Assembly: GCA_963930655.1 (NCBI GenBank)
Contig: OZ005617.1
Location: 11,693,568-11,757,567 of the forward strand
Source of the DNA: Myrica gale
Lineage: Eukaryota; Streptophyta; Magnoliopsida; Fagales; Myricaceae
Reading direction: 5' to 3'
DNA: 64,000 nucleotides
Made by a program: the position numbers and the translations under genes
Shown here: piece after piece, positions 57,957 through 64,000 of the stretch
Position numbering within the stretch: the stretch's first letter is position 1
How the letters are laid out: each line of letters begins with the position of its first letter
Notes under the pieces: model-generated
Databases searched by the model: none
Told to the model about the DNA's origin: nothing
Seen by the model: the letters and a program-made list of their open reading frames with translations, nothing else

Positions 57957-60840
57957 ATATAAATATTTTATGTCGTGCACTTGATTCGAATGAATTCAAT
58001 CGTGTTTCCGGTTGTGATACCGCGAAACAAATTTGGGATAAACTTTAAGTAGCCCATGAAGATACAAATCAATTTAAGGAAGACAAGATTAGCAAGCTTG
58101 TTCATAATTATGAGCTTTTCAAGATGAAATCCGATGAATCTATCTCATCTATGTTTACTCGCTTTACCGATTTTATAAATGATCTTAAATCTCTTGGTAA
58201 AGAATATACTAACATTGAAATGGTGAGAAAGATCCTGAGGTGTCTATCAAAAGCTTGGGAACCCAAGGTCACCGCCATTTAAGAAGCCAAAGACTTGACA
58301 AAGCTTTCTTTGGATGAGCTCATGGGATCTCTCATGATACATGAGATGGATCAAGTAAAGAGAGATGACGATGAAGGAAAAGGAAAAAGAGGCATTGCCT
58401 TGAAAGTCTCATGCTCTAGTGATGAAGAAGTTGCATACCTATGCTTCATGGTAAAGGAAGATGAAGATGAGGTACATGACTCTTTAATTCATTTCTTCTC
58501 ATTTGATGAATTGCAAGATGCATTTGATGAACAATACGTTGAACTAAGAAGAATATTTTCAAAATATTGTTTTCTCAAAAAGAATTTTGAAATTATTGCA
58601 AAAGAAAATGATTCTTTGAAAATTCATGTTGTTTCTCTTGAAGAGAATCTTGCAAGGGTAACAAAAGAAAATGAAAATGTCTTGCAAGAAGAGTCAAATG
58701 ATGTGAAATATGAAAACAATGATTTAAAAAGGAAAGTTGACTCTCTCACTAAAGATCTTGCAAAATTCACTCAAGGAAAAAGAAACCTTGATATTTTACT
58801 TGTCTCTCAAAGATATTGCTTCAACAAAAGTGGCATTGGATATGATTTTTTAAATGATCAAAAATCTTACTCTGATATGATAACAAAATCATCTCCATCA
58901 TTTACATTGTGCAATTTTTGTGATAAATCTGGACATATATCACACACGTGTCCAACTAGAAAGAAATTCACTCATGACATTAAGTTTGTGTGGATTCAAA
59001 AAGACAAGGTGAAGAAAGTGATTTCTAACATCAATGACCCAAAAAGATTTGGGTACCAAAAACCAAGAGTTGATTGTTTTTGCAGGTGTGCTTGAAGTTT
59101 AATATGGATGCTCCAAACACATGATCAGAGACAAGAGTTGGCTTAAATCTCTTTGTCTCGAGGGAAAATGTTCGGTTACCTTTGGTGACAATGACCAATG
59201 AAAGATGCTCGGTGTTGGTATCATTGGTATATATCCTAATACCATATTTGAGAATGTATTTCTTGTTAATGGTTTAAAGCATAATCTCTTGTGTATTGGT
59301 CAATTATGTGACAAGAGAAACCTAGTTATTTTTGTATCATCAATATATCTTGTTGAGAATATTGACAGCAACAAAGTCTTGTTTATTGGACCTAGATTTG
59401 AAAATGTGTATGATCTCTAAATGACAATGATAGTTGATTGTGACGTAGAAGGCTTGCTCATGCAAGTGTGGACTTGATTTCAAAAATAGTAAAAAAGAAT
59501 CTTGTTTCGGGTTTGCCTAATCTTACTTTTGAGAAAGAGAAAATTTTTGTAGCTCGTCAAAAAGACAAACAAAACCAAAACTTCTTTTAAGCTCAAAAAT
59601 GTGATGTCTACTTCAAGGCCAATTCAACTTTTACACATGTACTTATTTGGTCCTACCCAAATGCTGAATTGGAGTGGCAAATGCTACGACTTTGTTGTTG
59701 TTGATGATTCCTATAGATTCACATGGGTTCTATTCCTAACTCATAAAGATGATGCCTTTCATGCTTTTGAAAAACTAAGCAAGTGAATTCAAAATGAAGA
59801 ATGTTTTGTCACATTTTGAACCGTTGTATGATTAGGCATTCTCTTAAGAAAACTCATTCTGAGCTATGGAATAATAGAAAACCCAACATTAGTTATATGC
59901 ATGCTTTGGATGCAAATTATTTATGTTCAACAACAACAAGGATATTTTGGGAAAGCTCGATGCAAAAGAGAATGAATGTATCTTTCTTGGTTATTCAACT
60001 TTTAGCAAAATCATTTGTATTTTCAATAAACATACTCTAGTTGTTGAATAATCTTTTCATGTGGTATTTTATGAATCTAACGTTTCTATGAGAAGAGATG
60101 AAAAGAAAGTTGTAGATCTTGGAAAATATGTTGAGAAACCAGCTACAAGGGAAGAAAAGAAAGTTTCTCATCCACAAGAGCAAGATATACAAGATCTTGA
60201 AAAAAAACAACTCAAAGCCACAACGATCTACCAAAGGCTTGGAAGTTTGTCAGAAATCATCATATTGATCAAGTCATTGGTAATATGGAGAAAGGTGTAA
60301 GTACTCACTCTCTTTATGATCAAGCTAGTAAGTTTGCCTTACTTTCTCAAATTGAGCTAAAGAATATTTATGAGGCAAAAGTTGATATAAGTTGGATTTA
60401 TGCCATGGATGATGAAGTAAAACAAGTTTTAGAAAAATATGGTATGACATCTAGTTCCTAGACTCCAAGATCATCCAGTTACTACTACTCAATGACATTT
60501 TCAAAATAAAATGGATGTATCTGGGGAAGTGGTAAGGAACAAGGCAAGATTAGTAGCCCAAGGTTACAATCTAGAAGAGTAAATTGATTTTGATGAAACA
60601 TTTGCTCCTGTGGCTAGATTAGAATCTTTTTGCATATTTGAATTATTTCAAATGGTTGCGAAATGTGCATCTCTTAATGATTATCTTTATGAGGAAATGT
60701 GTGTAGATGAAAAGTTACCACACCATGCGTTCAAAATCACAAAAGCACTATATGGCTTGAAGCAAGCATCTCAAGCATGGAAAAGAAAAATGATGAAAAA
60801 GGTAAAGACGTTGAACACACAAGGTATCGAGGTATGATTG
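57957..60840 (+). pseudogene. Decayed Copia gag-pol (SIRE/Maximus-like)
   Basis: Order as in Copia: gag, protease, integrase, RT. Gag starts mid-domain (NILCRALDSNEFNRVSGCDT), has in-frame stops near 58048 and 58280, and ends with the zinc knuckle CNFCDKSGHISHTC (58909-58950). A protease remnant (YGCSKHMIRDKSWL, then GLKHNLLCIGQLCDKRN) lies at 59100-59420. The integrase keeps FGPTQML and FVVVDDSYRFTWVLFLTHKD (59601-59786) but with altered catalytic surroundings and a large deletion. RT remains as DEKLPHHAFKITKALYGLKQ at 60700-60770 and stops. Many frameshifts show it is long dead. Confidence 0.87.
58295..59095 (+). pseudogene. Longest open stretch of the Copia gag
   Basis: 266 codons without a stop, covering the C-terminal gag region: acidic linker, coiled-coil segment (ENDSLKIHVVSLEENLARV) and CCHC knuckle. 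It binds RNA in intact elements. The upstream part of gag is in the same locus but broken by stops, and the frame starts within gag, so it is a fragment rather than a gene. Confidence 0.8.
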
Positions 60841-61526
60841 AATCTTTTCTTTACCTTACTATGAGTAAACCTAATATAATGCTTAAGAGTATGCATATGT
60901 GCTAATTTCCAATCTTGTCATATGAAATCTCATTTACTCGTAGTTAAAAGAATTTTCAGATATCTTATTGGAATGAGATTACTTTTGGATTAAATTGGTG
61001 ATTTATGCTTGATTTGTGTTGTTGATTGCTTTGGACATGTTCAAATATGTGTGTTAAGTTGCTCTCTTTTTGTTTCCTATTAAAATCATGCTTACTCTTT
61101 GAGAAATTATCGAATGCATTCTTTTTACATTGCATGTGTCAACACTTGATAAAACAAGTGTCAACACTTCTGATTTTCATGAATGTTTTCACTAAGGAAG
61201 TTTGTGTCGACACCATATATGAATGTGTCAACACATAAGGTTCATGCCCAAGAGCCATTCGAGAACATGTGAAATGTGTCAACACATCGAGCCAATGTGT
61301 CAACACTTATAACGAGTACAATGTTTTTAAAATAAGGGGCACGAGTGTTATATTTAAACTCTTTAGAGAAAAAAGGGTCAACACTTTACTTCTTCATCTC
61401 ACAGACTCTCTTTTCTCTCCCAAACGGCAAGCATCACCCACTCTCTCACAAATTCCATTTACCCGCTGCCTTCTTCAAAAATCCACCGCCGATAGCATTC
61501 AGTTTCCTAACCCAGGCACTGCCAAG
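60841..61526. other. Copia post-pol region with GTGTC(A/G)ACAC motifs
   Basis: Between the RT remnant and the extra ORF. GTGTCAACAC or GTGTCGACAC occurs six or more times between 61136 and 61310, the same palindrome family as in this element's LTR. Otherwise AT-rich; a pyrimidine-rich leader precedes the ATG at 61527. Confidence 0.55.
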
Positions 61527-62801
61527 ATGTATTCCAGCCACTCCAAGCACCTCTCTCATCAGACGCCATCATCTATCAGTTCTAGGGCACGAAAGAAAAG
61601 GAAAAAGCACGGAACCTGCTCCTTATACAAAGGTCAACATTTTCAGGTCAGGCTGTGTAAACTTCGTTGTCTTCAAGTTTATAGAAACTGAAAGGTCATT
61701 GCTAGTTGTTGGGCTGTTTTTAAATGGCTAAGTAAGAATGACTTTGATTTTAAAGAGATATTTGAATTTCAAGGATGACGTTTGCTTGTGAATTTAAAGG
61801 TGGATTGCTATGTGTATCTGGTGAAGTTATTTTATGCAAACCTTCAAATTTCAACATTTGAGAATGTCAATAGTTGTGTAAATGGGAAGATATTAGACAT
61901 ATCAGTTGCTTCATTAAACTCCCTGATTTCTGCTCCTAATGGTGGAAAAAGATTCTTTGATGCATTTGGTTGGATAGGGTTATCAGAGGTAAAACCACTT
62001 GATATTTAGGGTTGTGTTGGATAATCCAACCCTTCATGAGGTAGTTAGACCTGCTGCCAGTGGATTGACTGTTCATAGACGATTATTGCATCATATGGTT
62101 TGTAATATCATATTACCAAGATCTGAAAAATTTGAATACATCACTTTCTTGGAGATATTTATGGGATGCTTTTCATGCATATATTTCAGATCCTTGAGAT
62201 TGATATGACTGGGAAATTCAGAGAAAAATCCAAATACTCCACGGATTATAACAAGAAAACCCTTTGATAAATGGATTTTGTTCAAAATGATGATGGGGAA
62301 TGGATAAAGAAAGGTGTGATGACATAAGCAAGGGGATTCAGATTCTGAGGAAAAGGCTGAAACTGAAAGGGCTCCCAAGGGAAATAAGACTTCTTTGGGT
62401 AAGCAAACACCTATTTCTTTTCTCTCGCTGCAAATTGGATCATCTTCAGTATTTCCTGTTGCTAGTTCTCGTGAGCCTCACCTAAGTAAAACTTGAGGAT
62501 CCAATTGATGAAATCGAGAAGAAATCGAAAATATTGGGTAAGACTATGAAGGACATGACCACTAGTATGAAAAAGAGATTTGAAGATATTACGAAGCTGA
62601 GTGGTGTTCATAAAAAGTGTTTCGGGGATCTTGAAAAGGATATGAGGTGTCTCAAGCATCAAGTCAGCAACAACCTCCATGTGTCTAGAAATGTGATTCA
62701 ACTTACTGATGATGAGTTCACCACTATTTATGCTGATCTTCAAGCTTTTATGAATTCATCAACTAAGGATGTTGTAAAGGCCACAGAGGTGCATATGGAA
62801 G
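61527..62801 (+). pseudogene. Extra Copia ORF with putative plant transposon protein-like domain
   Basis: ATG 61527 (MYSSHSKHLSHQTPSSISSR) begins a basic serine-rich start typical of plant-transposon-protein ORFs. After frame changes comes the core domain: VNLKVDCYVYLVKLFYANLQ (from about 61782), VNGKILDISVASLNSLI and, in another frame, VHRRLLHHMVCNIILPRSEK (62060-62120). That pattern fits the 'putative plant transposon protein' domain as I know it. The end (62534-62801) is a coiled coil (MKDMTTSMKKRFEDITK). It sits between pol and the 3' LTR, the place of env-like ORFs in SIRE elements. Its role is unknown; this copy is broken. Confidence 0.65.
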
Positions 62802-64000
62802 CTAAGTTTCAAAGACTTATAGATTTTACATTGTCAATCCACATTTTTCAAGTTATATTTCAAAGGATTGAGGTTAATTCCTTAAATTATTTTTAAGTGG
62901 ACTTGAACACCATTACAAAAGTTGATAAGATCAATTTTTCATATTGTAGGTGTTTAAAGAAGTGTTGGAATTGTTTGGATGCTTTAAAGTTGAAATTGGA
63001 GTAGTTGCTAACAAAGAACAAATTTTTCTGACTAGTGTTGGAAGTGTCGACACATTGGACCATAGTGTCGACACATTGAACTACTACCCGAGAGTTTGAA
63101 TTTTCTGGCATTCAAAGTGATTTTTTGACTAAGTGTTAGAAGTGTCGACACATTGGACCATAGTGTCGACACAGTGAACTAACACCAGAGAGTTTTGGTT
63201 TTCTTGCATTTAAAACGATTTTTATGACTAAGTGTTGAAAGTGTCAACACATACGACCATAGTGTCGACACATTGAACTAACACCCGAGAGTTTACATTT
63301 CCGGACCAAGTTCAATGTGTCAGCACATACAATCAATGTGTCGACACATTGTGCGAAATTTCAGTTTTCCTGGAAACGACGCCAGCTCTCCTTTAATGAT
63401 TCAAGTGTCTTCTAAACCCCTCCAACGACACTCTAAGTTTACAAGAAGATCCTTTAATGACCGTTGAAGACCTAAGGCTATAAGAAGAACAAGATGGGGA
63501 GAGAAAGATAGAGCTCGACCAATATTGCAACATCTAGAGAGAGAAAGTCCAAGATTCAAAGAAATCCATTTGCTAAATCCTTCAAGTCTAGAAGCTCTCA
63601 TTGTCAAATCCTCCTCTCTTCCTCATCATCGAAGATCTAGCCTCCAAAGAGAGAGAGAGATTTCTTGAAGAAGGGACAACCCACTTGCAAGCTCACTTTG
63701 CCCTAACTTCTAGAGAGAGAAGTCATTTGAAGAAGAGGGAAAACCACGCCTAGCAAGGAAGCTTGTGCTCACACCTGCCAAACGTTAGGTTTCCTTCAAC
63801 AATCTTATCTTCTTACCTTTATTGAGCTTTATACTTGCTAATTTGGCTTAAAGAGCCATTCCATAAGATTTGAGCTTTTCATTGGGTTATTTGGCTAAAA
63901 GAGCTATTCACTTGTGTACTCATTCTTTGTATAACTTTTGAGTGTTGTGTGAACACTTGTTGAGTGTTGGGAAAACACTTGGTCCTACCTGTGAGAGTAG
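62802..64000 (+). repeat. Copia 3' LTR, 5'-truncated, runs off the window
   Basis: Matches 56088-57180 of the solo LTR, beginning CTAAGTTTCAAAGAC. The first 60 or so bases of the LTR, including its TG end, are missing. It carries one more copy than the solo LTR of a unit of about 105 bp with GTGTCGACAC boxes. It continues past 64000. Confidence 0.85.

Noticed and set aside
56026..64000. A single full-length Copia element with LTRs at 56026 and 62802
   Set aside because: The left LTR is closed by AGATG on both sides, so it is a separate solo LTR; gag at 57957 starts mid-domain after unrelated sequence.

Overview
The window is nuclear DNA of a flowering plant, most likely a eudicot. The evidence is a spliced plant gene with GT-AG introns, fragments of two plant nuclear genes, and plant-type LINE, Gypsy, Copia, TRIM, CACTA and hAT elements packed into AT-rich DNA. 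I see no bacterial operon, rRNA, tRNA or CRISPR array. Almost everything right of position 10.8 kb is transposon-derived, much of it nested.

Region by region. (1) 1-10.7 kb: eight exons of a minus-strand SH3 domain-containing protein (SH3P1/SH3P3-like BAR-SH3 membrane-trafficking protein). The C-terminal SH3 exon(s) lie off the left edge. Intron 4 is enlarged to 6.3 kb by a dead LINE. The LINE's 3' part is on the minus strand and its 5' part on the plus strand; between them lie an inverted copy of the pre-insertion intron and a fragment of the NDUFA12 (complex I) gene. (2) 11.6-15.2 kb: a pol-less minus-strand Gypsy element with GC-rich LTRs, gag/protease remnants and a MITE. (3) 16.1-22.6 kb: one 6.5-kb hAT-type element with an exact 8-bp target duplication. 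It carries GA/CT-rich subterminal tracts, a nested hAT, and scrambled 5' pieces of a PEX14 (peroxin 14) gene. (4) 23.8-28.2, 31.8-36.7, 42.2-45.8, 46.5-50.5 and 51.0-54.9 kb: five copies of one family of very long (3.6-4.8 kb) LTR-like units with no coding region. Four have exact target duplications. All share an intron-like block bounded by a covarying inverted repeat, and they carry alternative promoter-motif arrays (TGGGCY or GATAAG). (5) 28.4-41.65 kb: a CACTA-type element holding a tandem TRIM, a 576-bp foldback, an AT minisatellite, one giant LTR, another solo LTR and a possible CACTA ORF relic. (6) 42.0-55.9 kb: a GGTGCTCTCGGCAC-type minisatellite broken into three blocks by nested LTR insertions, including a recent 1.7-kb tandem duplication. 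(7) 56.0-64.0 kb: a Copia solo LTR, then a decayed SIRE/Maximus-like Copia element with gag, protease, integrase and RT fragments, an extra ORF with a plant-transposon-protein-like domain, and a 3' LTR running off the right edge.

The only gene likely to be working is the SH3P gene. The PEX14 and NDUFA12 pieces are captured fragments. The strongest leads are: the giant LTR family, with its compensatory inverted repeat at putative splice sites and its exchangeable U3 motif arrays; the hAT element with PEX14 fragments; the rearranged LINE with an internal copy of its own empty site; the long foldback; and the Copia element with an additional ORF. All calls come from reading the sequence; no database search was run.
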